Positions 1 to 8,635 of a stretch of 15,565 nt of DNA are shown here, in pieces (position 1 is the stretch's first letter; each line of letters opens with the position of its first letter). The notes under the pieces are model-generated. The model made no database searches, was not told where the DNA came from, and saw only the letters and a program-made list of their open reading frames with translations. The stretch is from NCBI GenBank assembly GCA_019246455.1, contig JAFAQJ010000445.1, positions 1 to 15,565 on the forward strand, in the 5' to 3' direction. The translations under genes and the position numbers were made by a program. Origin of the DNA: Pseudolabrys sp. GTDB lineage: Bacteria; Pseudomonadota; Alphaproteobacteria; Rhizobiales; Xanthobacteraceae.

Positions 1-1
1 G

Positions 2-1726
2 GCATCCTTGATCGTCGGCTCGCACTGGCTGCACGAGCGCAGTGAGCAATGGCCGCGCAATACGCGGCTCACCAAGGCGCTGGCCGGCCTTGGCGTATTT
101 GCCCGCGTCTCGCTCACCATGCCGCTCGCGGTTTTCGTGCTGCTGCAGGCCGTCGAATCGTTCGGGCTGCGCACGCAGGGTTGGGACGAGATATCGACCG
201 CGCTGGCGATCGCCGTGATGATCGCGGCATTTGGGCGGGGCGTTGCGATAGGCGTCCTTGCGCCGGGGGAACCCGAGCGACGGCTGTTGTCGATCAGCGG
301 CGACAGCGCAAAATTGTTGTCGCGCCACATGACCGTCGCATCGCGGTTGTTCGGTGTCATGGCGTTCCTGCTGTTGATGCATAAAGCGGTCGGCGCCGCG
401 CATGTGCTGACGATCGCGACCAATATTCTTCTGGCAGCCGGATTGGCGGGCATCCTTCTCAATCTTCTCGTCGGCTCGGGGCTGCTCGTCATTGGCGCCG
501 AAGAGGCGCCACGCAATCTCTGGGTCCGGGCGCTCGCGTGGCTCGTGGTCGTGGCGATCGCGATTTCGCTGGTGCTCGGTTATGCCGGCTTTGCCGCCTT
601 CATGGCCGAGCGCTTGATGGTTACGCTCGCGGTTTGCGGCGCATTGTTCGTGTTATTCGTGGCGGCCGACGCGCTGTTCGCCGCTATGGCCGCCGGCACG
701 CCGCGTGGTCGAGCCTTTGCGGCCCACCTTGGGATCCAGAACCGCCGCTTGGGCCTGATTGGCACGGTGCTGTCGGGCGCGACGTTTGTGACCGTGGTTC
801 TGATCGGCATCGTCATGATTGTCGGGCCATGGGGCGGCAGCGTGTCGGAACTGGTCGATGGGCTACGCTCGATCGCGTTCGGCATCCGGATCGGCGACTT
901 CAACCTGTCACTTGGCAATATCCTGAGCGGCATCCTGCTGCTGGTTTTCGTGCTTTTCGTCGCGCGCCTGATCCAGCGTTGGCTCGAAACCCAGCTTTTG
1001 CCCCACACCGATCTCGAGCCGAGCCTGCAGCAGTCGATCGCAACGATCTGCGGCTATGTCGGCGTCATGATCGCGATCGTGCTGACGCTCGCGCATCTCG
1101 GCATCGACCCGCAAAAGATCGCGTTGATCGCCGGCGCGCTGTCGGTCGGCATCGGTTTCGGCCTGCAATCGATCGTGTCGAATTTCGTGTCGGGGCTCAT
1201 TCTGCTGGCGGAACGGCCGATCCGGGTCGGCGACATCATCACGGTCAAGGGCGACGAGGGCAAAGTCCGGCGCATCAGCGTGCGCGCCACTGAAATCGAG
1301 ACCGGCGAACGCTCCAGCGTGATCGTGCCCAATTCCGAACTCATCACCGGCGTCGTCAAGAATCGCACCCGTGCCGATCCGACCATCCGCAACGCCATCA
1401 GGGTCGGGGTCGCTTACGACAGCGATCCGGAACAGGTTCGCGCTCTTCTGCTGAATTGCGCCCGCGTGCACCCGCAGGTCCTCAAAAATCCGGAGCCTGT
1501 GGTGCTCTTGACGAATTTCGGCGATAGCGCGCTGGAATTCGAGCTTGGCTTTGTGTCGACCGACGTCGGTCAGAGTGGCACGGTGCAAAGCGATGTCCGC
1601 TTCAGCATCCTTAAGCGCCTCGATGAGGCGGGAATCGAAATTCCGTATCCGCAGCGCGAGTTGCGGTGGCGCGACAAGGCGCCGGCAAAAACCAAAATGC
1701 CAACGCGCAGGAAACGCCGCGCATGA
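2..1726 (+). CDS. MscS-family mechanosensitive ion channel, 5' end outside window
   Basis: This is the C-terminal part of a large inner-membrane mechanosensitive channel that would release solutes on hypo-osmotic shock. The frame is open to the left edge, so the true start lies upstream. Numbering from the TTG at position 8, hydrophobic segments occur near residues 27-50, 62-84, 113-128, 136-163, 172-198, 203-228, 250-275, 302-322 and 345-365. The pore-lining MscS helix follows at about 371-402, with the Gly/Ala-rich stretch GIGFGLQSIVSNF (381-393). The next segment, RPIRVGDII (403-411), opens the MscS beta domain (PNSEL at 441-445), followed by the alpha/beta C-terminal domain and a short basic tail. 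Many predicted helices before the MscS core point to the MscK/KefA-like or DUF3772-type large subfamily rather than minimal MscS. Its TGA overlaps the ATG of the next gene (ATGA), so the two are probably translationally coupled. The family call is firm; the subfamily is inferred. Confidence 0.93.
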   Translation, partial: ASLIVGSHWLHERSEQWPRNTRLTKALAGLGVFARVSLTMPLAVFVLLQAVESFGLRTQGWDEISTALAIAVMIAAFGRGVAIGVLAPGEPERRLLSISGDSAKLLSRHMTVASRLFGVMAFLLLMHKAVGAAHVLTIATNILLAAGLAGILLNLLVGSGLLVIGAEEAPRNLWVRALAWLVVVAIAISLVLGYAGFAAFMAERLMVTLAVCGALFVLFVAADALFAAMAAGTPRGRAFAAHLGIQNRRLGLIGTVLSGATFVTVVLIGIVMIVGPWGGSVSELVDGLRSIAFGIRIGDFNLSLGNILSGILLLVFVLFVARLIQRWLETQLLPHTDLEPSLQQSIATICGYVGVMIAIVLTLAHLGIDPQKIALIAGALSVGIGFGLQSIVSNFVSGLILLAERPIRVGDIITVKGDEGKVRRISVRATEIETGERSSVIVPNSELITGVVKNRTRADPTIRNAIRVGVAYDSDPEQVRALLLNCARVHPQVLKNPEPVVLLTNFGDSALEFELGFVSTDVGQSGTVQSDVRFSILKRLDEAGIEIPYPQRELRWRDKAPAKTKMPTRRKRRA

Positions 1727-2241
1727 TGGTCCGGATCTGTGTTGCTCTGTCTGTCGCGTTGTTGTTGGCCGGTTGCGCCGCCGACAACTACATCCCAAAG
1801 GAACAGCCGAGCTTCTATCGCAATCTCGCGCAACCCGGCGCGCAACTCGATGCAACGGCAGCGGCCTCGATGATTTCCGGCTATCGCGCCAATAACGGGC
1901 TCGACGCCGTTTCGCTGGACCCGGAGTTGATGCGGCTTGCCGAGGAGCAGGCGAAGTCGATGGCGGCGAAGAACGAGCTCGATCACGACGTCAAGAAGCC
2001 TTTCATCGCGCGATTGAAGGCCTCCGGCTACGAGGCCAAGACGGCGGCCGAGAACATCGGAGCGGGTTATCACACCTTGGCCGAGGCGTTCTCGGGCTGG
2101 CGAGATTCGCCGCCGCACAAGGCCAACATGCTGCTCAAAAGCGCGACCCGCATGGGCATCGCCGCGGTCTATGCGCCGACCTCGAAGTACAAGGTGTTCT
2201 GGGCGCTGATCGTCGCCGAACCCGACGAGCGGCGCGGCTGA
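1723..2241 (+). CDS. CAP-domain (SCP/PR1-like) lipoprotein
   Basis: This is a 172-residue exported lipoprotein of the CAP (cysteine-rich secretory protein / PR-1) superfamily. The N-terminus is a lipoprotein signal peptide: MMVR, a hydrophobic core, and the lipobox LAGC with Cys18 as lipidation site. Residue +2 is Ala, not Asp, which suggests outer-membrane sorting by the enterobacterial rule. The CAP domain spans about 48-166. It has conserved-looking His88 (ELDHDV), the AEN motif at 109-111, and GW-DSPPH (125-132) with His132, the usual pair of cavity histidines. Bacterial CAP proteins have no single agreed activity; metal or lipid binding and peptidase roles have all been proposed. The start at 1723 was chosen because it begins the signal peptide and overlaps the channel's stop as ATGA. 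A second ATG directly follows (1726). Its tight link to a mechanosensitive channel suggests an envelope role, but that is inference. Confidence 0.9.
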   Translation: MMVRICVALSVALLLAGCAADNYIPKEQPSFYRNLAQPGAQLDATAAASMISGYRANNGLDAVSLDPELMRLAEEQAKSMAAKNELDHDVKKPFIARLKASGYEAKTAAENIGAGYHTLAEAFSGWRDSPPHKANMLLKSATRMGIAAVYAPTSKYKVFWALIVAEPDERRG

Positions 2242-2283
2242 TGCTTTACGGTTTCGCCGCCCCATCTTAACGTCCAGCCCGCA

Positions 2284-3897
2284 ATGCCGGGCCGCTACGA
2301 TTACGCCGCGATCTATCGCGATTTCCGCTGGAATATTCCGGCGCTATACAACATCGGTGTCGATTGCTGCGACCGCTGGGCCGCACTCGATGCAAGTCGG
2401 CTCGCCATTCTGCACGTCAAGCCGGACGGACGAGAGGAAAACATCACCTACGGATGGTTGCGCGAGCAATCGAACCGGCTCGCCAATGTGCTGCGGGCGC
2501 ATGGCATCAAGCGCGGCGATCGTGTCGCGATCCACCTGCCGCAGGCTCCGGAAGTCGCGGCGACCCATATGGCGATCTACAAGCTCGGCGCGGTTGCCTT
2601 GCCGATCGCCATCCTGTTCGGACCGGATGCCTTGCAGTACCGGCTGCAAAATTCGGGCGCTAAAGCGCTGATCACGAACGCCCAGGGTGTCGAGCGCTTG
2701 GCGCGAATCCGCGCCGATGTTCCGGGCGTCAGTTGCGTGCTGTCGGTTGACGGTGCCAGTGAAGGCGCGGGAAGTTTTCACGACCACGCCGCCAAGGCGT
2801 CGAGTGATTTCACGCCCGAAGACACCTCGCCGGACGATCCGGCGATGATGATCTACACCTCGGGCACCACCGGCCAGCCGAAGGGCGCCTTGCACGGCCA
2901 TCGCGTCTTACTCGGCCATCTGCCGGGCGCGGAAATGCCGCACTATCCGTTCCCGATAGAGGGCGACCGTTACTGGACGCCGGCCGATTGGGCCTGGGCC
3001 GGCGGTCTGCTCGATGTGTTGTTGCCAAGCCTGCATCACGGCATCCCGACGGTGGCGCGCAAGTTCGACAAATTCGATCCGGACGACGCGTTCGCGCTGA
3101 TGCAATCGGCCGGCGTGCGCAACGCTTTCATTCCACCGACGGCGCTGCGCATGATGCGCTCGGTGCGTTCGCCGCGCGGACGTTACGACTTCAAGCTGCG
3201 TACGCTGGCCTCCGGCGGTGAATCGCTCGGCGTCGAGGCGCTGGAATGGGGTCGCGCCGTATTCGGGCTGACGATCAACGAGTTTTACGGCCAGACCGAA
3301 TGCAATCTGGTGTTGGCGTCATGCGAGGGCATGGGCGTTCTCAAGCCCGGCGCGATCGGCAAACCCGTGCCGGGACATGAAGTGGCCGTCATCCGGGAAG
3401 ACGGCTCGCCGGCGAAACCGGGTGAGCTCGGCCAGATCGCGGTGAAGCGGCCCGATCCGGTGATGTTCATCGAATATTGGGGCAAGCCCGACGCCACCCG
3501 TGACAAATTCATCGGCGATTGGATGACCACAGGCGACCAAGGCATGGTTGACGACGAAGGCTATTTTAATTTCGTCGGGCGCGATGACGATGTCATCACC
3601 TCCGCGGGCTATCGCATCGGACCCGGTGAGATCGAGGATTGCCTCATCCAGCATCCCGCGGTGGCGCTTGCCGCCGCGGTCGGCAAGCCGGACCCGATTC
3701 GTACCGAGATCGTGAAGGCCTTTGTTGTGTTGAAGACAGGTCACGCGCCGTCCGAGGCGCTCGCCACTGAGATTCAAGCCTTCGTCAAAACGCGGCTGTC
3801 CGGGCACGAATATCCGCGCGAGGTGGCGTTCATCGAGCAGATGCCGATGACGACGACCGGCAAGGTGATTCGGCGTCTGTTGCGGGAGAAGGCCTAG
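2284..3897 (+). CDS. AMP-forming acyl-CoA synthetase (medium-chain/aryl-type)
   Basis: This is a 537-residue member of the ANL superfamily. It activates a carboxylic acid with ATP to an acyl-adenylate and then transfers the acyl group to CoA. Visible motifs are the phosphate-binding loop YTSGTTGQPKG (191-201), FYGQTE (334-339), the TGD aspartate motif (416-418), the hinge GRDDDVI (432-438) and the C-terminal catalytic lysine in TTTGKVIRR (Lys527). The opening region (FRWNIPALYNIG, then CCDRWA) and overall length fit the acetyl-CoA-synthetase-like / medium-chain (MACS, benzoate-CoA-ligase-like) group rather than FadD. The substrate cannot be read from sequence. It starts 42 nt after the lipoprotein gene, with no clear Shine-Dalgarno, so it may be co-transcribed with it. 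The stop TAG at 3895-3897 overlaps the stop of the convergent flippase gene. The family is certain; the acid activated is unknown. Confidence 0.93.
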   Translation: MPGRYDYAAIYRDFRWNIPALYNIGVDCCDRWAALDASRLAILHVKPDGREENITYGWLREQSNRLANVLRAHGIKRGDRVAIHLPQAPEVAATHMAIYKLGAVALPIAILFGPDALQYRLQNSGAKALITNAQGVERLARIRADVPGVSCVLSVDGASEGAGSFHDHAAKASSDFTPEDTSPDDPAMMIYTSGTTGQPKGALHGHRVLLGHLPGAEMPHYPFPIEGDRYWTPADWAWAGGLLDVLLPSLHHGIPTVARKFDKFDPDDAFALMQSAGVRNAFIPPTALRMMRSVRSPRGRYDFKLRTLASGGESLGVEALEWGRAVFGLTINEFYGQTECNLVLASCEGMGVLKPGAIGKPVPGHEVAVIREDGSPAKPGELGQIAVKRPDPVMFIEYWGKPDATRDKFIGDWMTTGDQGMVDDEGYFNFVGRDDDVITSAGYRIGPGEIEDCLIQHPAVALAAAVGKPDPIRTEIVKAFVVLKTGHAPSEALATEIQAFVKTRLSGHEYPREVAFIEQMPMTTTGKVIRRLLREKA

Positions 3898-5282
3898 TCG
3901 GGCTTGCGGCTGCCGAACACGAAGATATGGATGCCGAGCTGGCGCTTCACAAAATAGAACAGCAACGCGGACTCGGTGCCGATCGCAGCGGCGGTGGCGA
4001 TCGCAGCACCGCTCGCGCCGAGACGCGGCGCGAGCGCGAGGCAGATCAAGATGCTGACCGCGAGCGCCGATCCGTAAATGATCGCGCTATAGCGCTGCTG
4101 GCCGACCATGCTGAGCAGCCGCTCCGCCGGTCCGACCGAGGCGCGGGCGAGCAGACCCGCGGCGAGAATGAACATCACGGGATAGCCAGCTTCGAAACCG
4201 GCGCCGAACAAACGTAAGAACGGCACGCCGAGAGCGAGCAACGCGATGGCGAGCCCGAGCGAAGGCCAGAACGTCCAACGTGCCGACTCGACGGCGAAGC
4301 TGGCGAGCCGTTCCTTGTCGCCGGCGGTGTGATACTGGCTAAAGCGATGGGCGCAGGCCGACGAGACCGCGAAGTAGACAAACATCACGAGTGCGAGAAT
4401 CTTGCTTGCGGCATAGTAGACCGCGACCTGATCCGGCCCGACGAAGAACTGCAGCAGCAGGACGTCGACGCTGGTGAGCAGGAAGAAGAAGCCGTCGACC
4501 AGAAAGTTCGGCAGCGAGGTCTTGATCCAAGCCTTGACCTCATAGCGCCGCGCGCCGCGTTCGACGGTCTTTGCAAGTCGCAAGCGCAAGAGGACGAGCT
4601 GCGCCGCCACCACGATCCAGAACGCCGAAACTGCGATCGCCAGAGCAGAGTAAGCCGAGATCGTCTTGCCGGTCCAATGCACCACCAGGACCGCGACTAT
4701 GATCACGATCGGCTGAACGATATAAACCGGCACGAGCGCCAGGTTGATCCAGTTGTGCGCGCGTGACGTTGCGTCCTGTGCGCTCGACAGCGCGAAGACC
4801 GGAACGCACAGCATGCCGATCAGGAACGGCACGACATAATGCGCGGGTATCGCGCCTTCGATCGCGACGACGCTCAGCGCGCCAAGCGCGCCTGCGATCG
4901 TGCCGAGGCCGAAGCACAGCCAGCCGAGAATGCGCAGGAACCCGCGCAGGCCGTCGCGGTCTTTGCTGACGACGTATTGCGGAATGAAGCGCTGCGCCGA
5001 ATAGGCGACGCCGAGCGGCGCGAGATTGCCGAGCACCAGCACCCAGGTCCAGACGTAGACGTAGATGCCATACTCATATTGTCCCATCCAGCGCGCGAGC
5101 ATCACTTGGGCGACGAAGGCGAGGGCCGCGCTCGTTGCGCGAATAAGGAAAGCATTGCCGGCGACGCGCTGCGCGAGGGAAGCATCGCTGTTGTTGGCGA
5201 GCCACGCTTTGACACGTGCGCGAAGGCCCGCAAGCGAAAGCGGGCGCGTCAGCGACGAGCGCGCGGTGCCGGACATAGCCAT
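3894..5282 (-). CDS. Polysaccharide/oligosaccharide flippase (Wzx / MATE-like)
   Basis: This is a 462-residue polytopic inner-membrane protein of the polysaccharide-biosynthesis flippase family (Wzx-like, MOP superfamily). Such proteins move undecaprenyl-linked sugars across the inner membrane for O-antigen, capsule or exopolysaccharide assembly. The N-terminal tail is cytoplasmic-looking (about 40 residues). A first helix (about 44-64) leads into ARWMGQYEYGIYVY (63-76), the typical loop between the first two helices of this family. About a dozen hydrophobic segments follow. The frame is open well upstream into the neighbouring gene, but that extension is Arg/Ser/Pro-rich shadow sequence. The start is therefore placed at ATG 5282, with ATG 5276 as an alternative. 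Neither has a good Shine-Dalgarno; a strong hairpin ends 15 nt before the start. No glycosyltransferase or polymerase lies in the window, so the transported glycan is unknown. Confidence 0.85.
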   Translation of the reverse strand: MAMSGTARSSLTRPLSLAGLRARVKAWLANNSDASLAQRVAGNAFLIRATSAALAFVAQVMLARWMGQYEYGIYVYVWTWVLVLGNLAPLGVAYSAQRFIPQYVVSKDRDGLRGFLRILGWLCFGLGTIAGALGALSVVAIEGAIPAHYVVPFLIGMLCVPVFALSSAQDATSRAHNWINLALVPVYIVQPIVIIVAVLVVHWTGKTISAYSALAIAVSAFWIVVAAQLVLLRLRLAKTVERGARRYEVKAWIKTSLPNFLVDGFFFLLTSVDVLLLQFFVGPDQVAVYYAASKILALVMFVYFAVSSACAHRFSQYHTAGDKERLASFAVESARWTFWPSLGLAIALLALGVPFLRLFGAGFEAGYPVMFILAAGLLARASVGPAERLLSMVGQQRYSAIIYGSALAVSILICLALAPRLGASGAAIATAAAIGTESALLFYFVKRQLGIHIFVFGSRKPD

Positions 5283-5297
5283 GAGGCGAATTTGGCA

Positions 5298-5321
5298 ACC
5301 AACCGTTAAGAAACGGTTGGT
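5298..5321 (-). repeat. Perfect 10-bp inverted repeat (hairpin) before the flippase start
   Basis: The arms ACCAACCGTT (5298-5307) and AACGGTTGGT (5312-5321) are exact reverse complements separated by a 4-nt loop (5308-5311). The hairpin lies in the 76-nt gap between the DapA-like gene and the flippase, 15 nt before the flippase ATG. Neither side has the T-run expected of an intrinsic terminator. It could be an mRNA hairpin that limits flippase translation, a processing or attenuation site, or a DNA operator. The symmetry is certain; the role is not. Confidence 0.7.
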
Positions 5322-5358
5322 CAATCGCGCAGCAGTGAGGCGGTGGTTTATGCGGTGA

Positions 5359-6246
5359 TTACGCGATTTTGAGCGCGGCCACGTCGGACAATATCTTCTC
5401 GACGGTGCGGCGTTCTTCGGCGGTAAGCGCCGGTTGGGGCGGGACCGGGTCGCCGACCGCGTAACCCTGAATCTGGAGGCCAGCCTTGATGCAGGCCGCC
5501 AGATTGAAACGGGCGAAGGCTTCATTGATGCGCCAAAGGTCGCGCTGCAGCTCCATCGCTTCCGGCCAGCGCTGCGCCCTGCACAAGTCATAGAGCCGCA
5601 CGCTCTGGCGCGGGATGATGCAGGCCGGGCCCGCCATCCAGCCGACGCCGCCGATCAGCATCACGGCGGCCGGAATATGCGCCGACGCCGAAAACACCGA
5701 CAGGTCCGGACAGCGATTCATGATCGACAGGAGTCGCCCGGTGTTGGTGGAGGCGTCCTTGATGTAGCGAATGCGCGGATGCGTCGCGAGCTTTGCGATG
5801 ACATCGAGCGTCAGGTCGCTGCGCTGGAAATTCGGATTGGTGTAGAGCACGACCGGGATATCGACCGCGTCGGCGATGGCGCGGAAATAACTTTCGATCT
5901 GCGCATCCTTGAGCGGGAAGTAGGCCTCGCAGATCGCGAGAATGCCGTCGGCGCCGAGCGCCTGATAATCGCGCGCCTGCGCCACCGCGTCGGCCGTCGC
6001 GGTCGACGATACGCCGGCAACGACCGGAACTCTTTTGTTGGTTGCCTCGATCGAGGTCTGCACGACGGCGCGGCGTTGATCGCGATCGAGATAGGCGAAC
6101 TCGCCGGTCGAGCCGAGCGGCGTCAGGCCATAGACGCCGGCCTTGATCAGATCGTCGCACAGCTTGCCGAGCACACGGGTATCGATACGTCCGGACGTAT
6201 CGAGCGGCGACACGAGATAGGGAAAGACGCCGTGGAAGTCTGTCAT
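5359..6246 (-). CDS. Dihydrodipicolinate synthase family protein (DapA-like aldolase/lyase, not classical DapA)
   Basis: This 295-residue TIM-barrel protein belongs to the class I aldolase DapA/NanA superfamily, which condenses or cleaves pyruvate-type substrates through a lysine Schiff base. Ungapped comparison from memory with E. coli DapA shows the GxTGE motif (GSTGE 45-49), with Ser46 for Thr44. Tyr109 corresponds to Tyr107, Tyr135 (LYTNP) to Tyr133, and Lys163 (YIKDAS) is the Schiff-base lysine. The arginine that binds the carboxylate of aspartate semialdehyde in DapA (Arg138) is replaced by Phe140. It is therefore probably not the lysine-pathway enzyme, and its substrate is unknown. The ATG at 6246 was preferred; a GTG two codons upstream (6252) is possible and neither has a strong Shine-Dalgarno. 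It sits 24 nt after the DUF924 gene, so the two are likely co-transcribed. Confidence 0.88.
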   Translation of the reverse strand: MTDFHGVFPYLVSPLDTSGRIDTRVLGKLCDDLIKAGVYGLTPLGSTGEFAYLDRDQRRAVVQTSIEATNKRVPVVAGVSSTATADAVAQARDYQALGADGILAICEAYFPLKDAQIESYFRAIADAVDIPVVLYTNPNFQRSDLTLDVIAKLATHPRIRYIKDASTNTGRLLSIMNRCPDLSVFSASAHIPAAVMLIGGVGWMAGPACIIPRQSVRLYDLCRAQRWPEAMELQRDLWRINEAFARFNLAACIKAGLQIQGYAVGDPVPPQPALTAEERRTVEKILSDVAALKIA

Positions 6247-6270
6247 CGCCACGACGCTAGCAGCGCGCCG

Positions 6271-6840
6271 TCAGCCGGCAAAGCCGCCGCCGTCAAGAAA
6301 GGCCTGTTCCTCCGGCGTCGTCGTGCGGCCTAGCACTTTGTTGCGGTGAGGAAAACGTCCGAACCGGTGGATGATATCGGCGTGAAGGTTCGCCCACTTC
6401 AGTCCTTCGGTATCGCCCGCTGCCGTGTAGAGCCTGATGCCGGTTTCCTGATCTGCCATATCTTCGGAATGCTCGAACGGCACATAAAAGAATTGCCGCA
6501 GATCGCCAGCCTGGCCGTCGAAGCCGCGGAGAATACCATTGGCCGTCACCGCGCGGGCCATTTCGTCCGTCGCAAACGCGCGCGGATCGCCGCGAAACAT
6601 GTTGCGGGGGAATTGATCGAGCAGAATTAGCAGCGCGAGCGTTCCTTCGGCGGTGTTCTCCCAACCCTTGAGCTTTCCGGCGGCCGCCGCCTCGTAGGTC
6701 GGGAGGAAGCGCGCGCGGATCACGGCATCAAAGCCGGCATTCTTGTCGAACCATTTGTCCGGACCGGCGTCGCGCCAGAACGCGACAATTTCGGCTGCGG
6801 AGCGGATGTTGTTGGCTGCCTGTGGCGAATGATCCTGCAT
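6271..6840 (-). CDS. DUF924 family protein
   Basis: This is a 189-residue soluble protein of the DUF924 family (PF06041), predicted to be all-helical and TPR-like, with no established biochemical role. Diagnostic motifs are LLDQFPRNMFRG (73-84), PFEHSEDMADQE (121-132), the His-rich HADIIHRFGRFPHRN (153-167) and a C-terminal GRTTTPEEQAFL (171-182). Length is close to the family norm, so the gene looks complete. The ATG at 6840 lies only 8 nt after the stop of the FadD-like gene, and the DapA-like gene follows after 24 nt. This supports a shared transcript. Co-location with an acyl-CoA ligase does not by itself reveal its function. Confidence 0.93.
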   Translation of the reverse strand: MQDHSPQAANNIRSAAEIVAFWRDAGPDKWFDKNAGFDAVIRARFLPTYEAAAAGKLKGWENTAEGTLALLILLDQFPRNMFRGDPRAFATDEMARAVTANGILRGFDGQAGDLRQFFYVPFEHSEDMADQETGIRLYTAAGDTEGLKWANLHADIIHRFGRFPHRNKVLGRTTTPEEQAFLDGGGFAG

Positions 6841-6848
6841 GGCAATGA

Positions 6849-8534
6849 CTAGCCTTTTGGCGCGGTGACTTCCGCGCGCAATTCGCGGCGCAGAATCTTG
6901 CCGACATTGGTTTTCGGCAATTCAGCGCGAAATTCGATCTGCTTGGGTTGTTTGTAATGCGTCAACCGCGCTCTCAGGAAGTCACGCAACTCGTCCTCGG
7001 TCAGCTGTGGACTTTTCTTGACGACGAACAATTTTACGACTTCACCCGAATGTGGATCCGGCACGCCGACAGCGGCGCACTCGAGTACGCCGCCTTGCGA
7101 CATCGCCACGTCCTCGACCTCATTAGGAAATACCTTGAAGCCGGAGACGGCGATCATATCCTTCTTGCGGTCGACGATTTTGACACGGCCTTGATCGTCC
7201 ATGACCCCGATATCGCCAGTCCGGAAAAAACCATCCCGTGTCGTCACGAGCGCGGTTTCTTTCGGCTTATTCCAATAGCTGCGCATCACTTGCGGTCCGC
7301 GGGCGCAAATTTCGCCCGGTTCGCCCAGCGGCGCCTCGGTGCCGGCATCGTCGCGGATCGAAATTTCGGTGGATGGCAAGGGTAAACCAATAGTGCCGGT
7401 CCACTCGACGATGTCGGTCCGGTTGCAGGTCAAAACCGGCGATGTTTCGGACAAACCGTAGCCTTCGATGATCGGCACGCCGGTCGCCTTGATCCAGGCA
7501 TCGGCCACGGCGCGCTGTACCGCCATGCCGCCGCCGACCGCGCATTTGAGCAGGCTCCAGTCGATTTTCTGGAAATCGGGATGATTGAGAAGCGCATTGA
7601 ACAGCGTGTTCACCGCCGGGAAGACATTTATCTTGTACCTGCGCAACTCACCGATCAACGCCGGAAGGTCGCGCGGGTTCGGAACAAGCACACACATGCC
7701 GCCTACCCGCAGCGCAAATAGGAAACAGCCGGTCAACGCGAAGATGTGATAGAGCGGCAGCGCCGTGGCGATGATAGTTTGCTCGACCTTCGGCGGCCGC
7801 TCCAGCGACGGCTTGTCCCAGGCTTCAACCTGTAGGGTGTTGGCAATCAGATTGCGATGCGTCAGCACTGCTCCTTTGGCGACGCCGGTCGTGCCGCCGG
7901 TATATTGTAGGAACGCGATATCGTCGGGTCCGATGCCGATCTGATCGAGCCCGCGCCGGCGTCCCGCTTTGATGGCTTCGTTGAAACGGACCGCTTGTGA
8001 CAAAGAAAACGCCGGCACCAGTTTCTTGACGCGCCGCACGATGAAATTGACAACGAGTCCCTTCGCTCCCAGCAGGTCGCCAAGCCCGGTCACGATAACG
8101 ACCTTTAGCGGCGTTGCCGGCAACGTTTCCGCGACGACATGTGCAAAATTTTCCAGAACAATGATGGCTTCGGCGCCGGAATCTTTGAGCTGGAATTCGA
8201 GCTCGCGCGGTTTGTAGAGCGGATTGACGTTGACCACGGTGAAGCCCGCCCGCAGTATCGCGGCGATCGCTACCGGATACTGCAGGCAATTCGGCATCAT
8301 CAGCGCAACGCGCGCGCCGCGCGATAGACCTTGGCCTTGCAGGAACGCGCCAAGCGCGCGCGAAGCCTGATCGAACTCGTCATAGGACATGCTCCGGCCC
8401 ATGAAAGCCGCGGCCGGCCGATCGCGATATTGGCGCACGCTGTCTTCGATCAGAGTGACGAGCGAAGGGATGGTCGAGGGGTCGATGTCGCTCGGCACGC
8501 CGGGTTCATAATGGCGTAGCCAGATGCGATCCAT
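6849..8534 (-). CDS. fadD: Long-chain fatty acid--CoA ligase (FadD-like)
   Basis: This 561-residue AMP-forming ligase makes acyl-CoA from long-chain fatty acids, ATP and CoA at the inner face of the membrane, feeding beta-oxidation. Its N-terminus (MDRIWLRHYEPGVPSDID) is the typical FadD opening. Motifs seen are the P-loop YTGGTTGVAKGA (211-222), EGYGLSETSP (357-366), FFRTGD (436-441), DRKKDMI (455-461) with GFKV behind it, and the catalytic lysine in KTNVGKILRR (Lys546). Length equals that of E. coli FadD. The start is well supported: GGGGA (minus strand, at 8541-8545) lies 6 nt before ATG 8534. It is the first gene of a minus-strand run continuing into the DUF924 gene after 8 nt. No FadR-like site was recognised in the 101-nt region upstream. 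Confidence 0.95.
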   Translation of the reverse strand: MDRIWLRHYEPGVPSDIDPSTIPSLVTLIEDSVRQYRDRPAAAFMGRSMSYDEFDQASRALGAFLQGQGLSRGARVALMMPNCLQYPVAIAAILRAGFTVVNVNPLYKPRELEFQLKDSGAEAIIVLENFAHVVAETLPATPLKVVIVTGLGDLLGAKGLVVNFIVRRVKKLVPAFSLSQAVRFNEAIKAGRRRGLDQIGIGPDDIAFLQYTGGTTGVAKGAVLTHRNLIANTLQVEAWDKPSLERPPKVEQTIIATALPLYHIFALTGCFLFALRVGGMCVLVPNPRDLPALIGELRRYKINVFPAVNTLFNALLNHPDFQKIDWSLLKCAVGGGMAVQRAVADAWIKATGVPIIEGYGLSETSPVLTCNRTDIVEWTGTIGLPLPSTEISIRDDAGTEAPLGEPGEICARGPQVMRSYWNKPKETALVTTRDGFFRTGDIGVMDDQGRVKIVDRKKDMIAVSGFKVFPNEVEDVAMSQGGVLECAAVGVPDPHSGEVVKLFVVKKSPQLTEDELRDFLRARLTHYKQPKQIEFRAELPKTNVGKILRRELRAEVTAPKG

Positions 8535-8635
8535 AACTTTTCCCCGTGACGCTGACTGCGGCTTTTATTTCTGAGCATCCGGCGAACCGACGCGGTAAGC
8601 AAGGCCACGCAACACCGCAATCGTGCAACGCAGCA

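Noticed and set aside
908..1855. A 315-codon open frame on the minus strand opposite the MscS channel gene
   Set aside because: Composition is Asp/Arg/His-heavy without motifs. The opposite strand has an unmistakable channel and lipoprotein.
5283..5591. N-terminal extension of the flippase frame by about 103 codons
   Set aside because: The extension is Arg/Ser/Pro-rich, runs antisense-like through the end of the DapA-like gene and crosses the hairpin. A normal flippase N-terminus begins at 5282.
5434..6333. A 299-codon open frame on the plus strand opposite the DapA-like gene
   Set aside because: Typical antisense shadow composition. The minus-strand protein has all family motifs.
8535..8635. 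Possible terminator or promoter between the CobW-like and FadD-like genes
   Set aside because: I found no stable hairpin with a T-run and no convincing -35/-10 pair; only the FadD ribosome site is clear.
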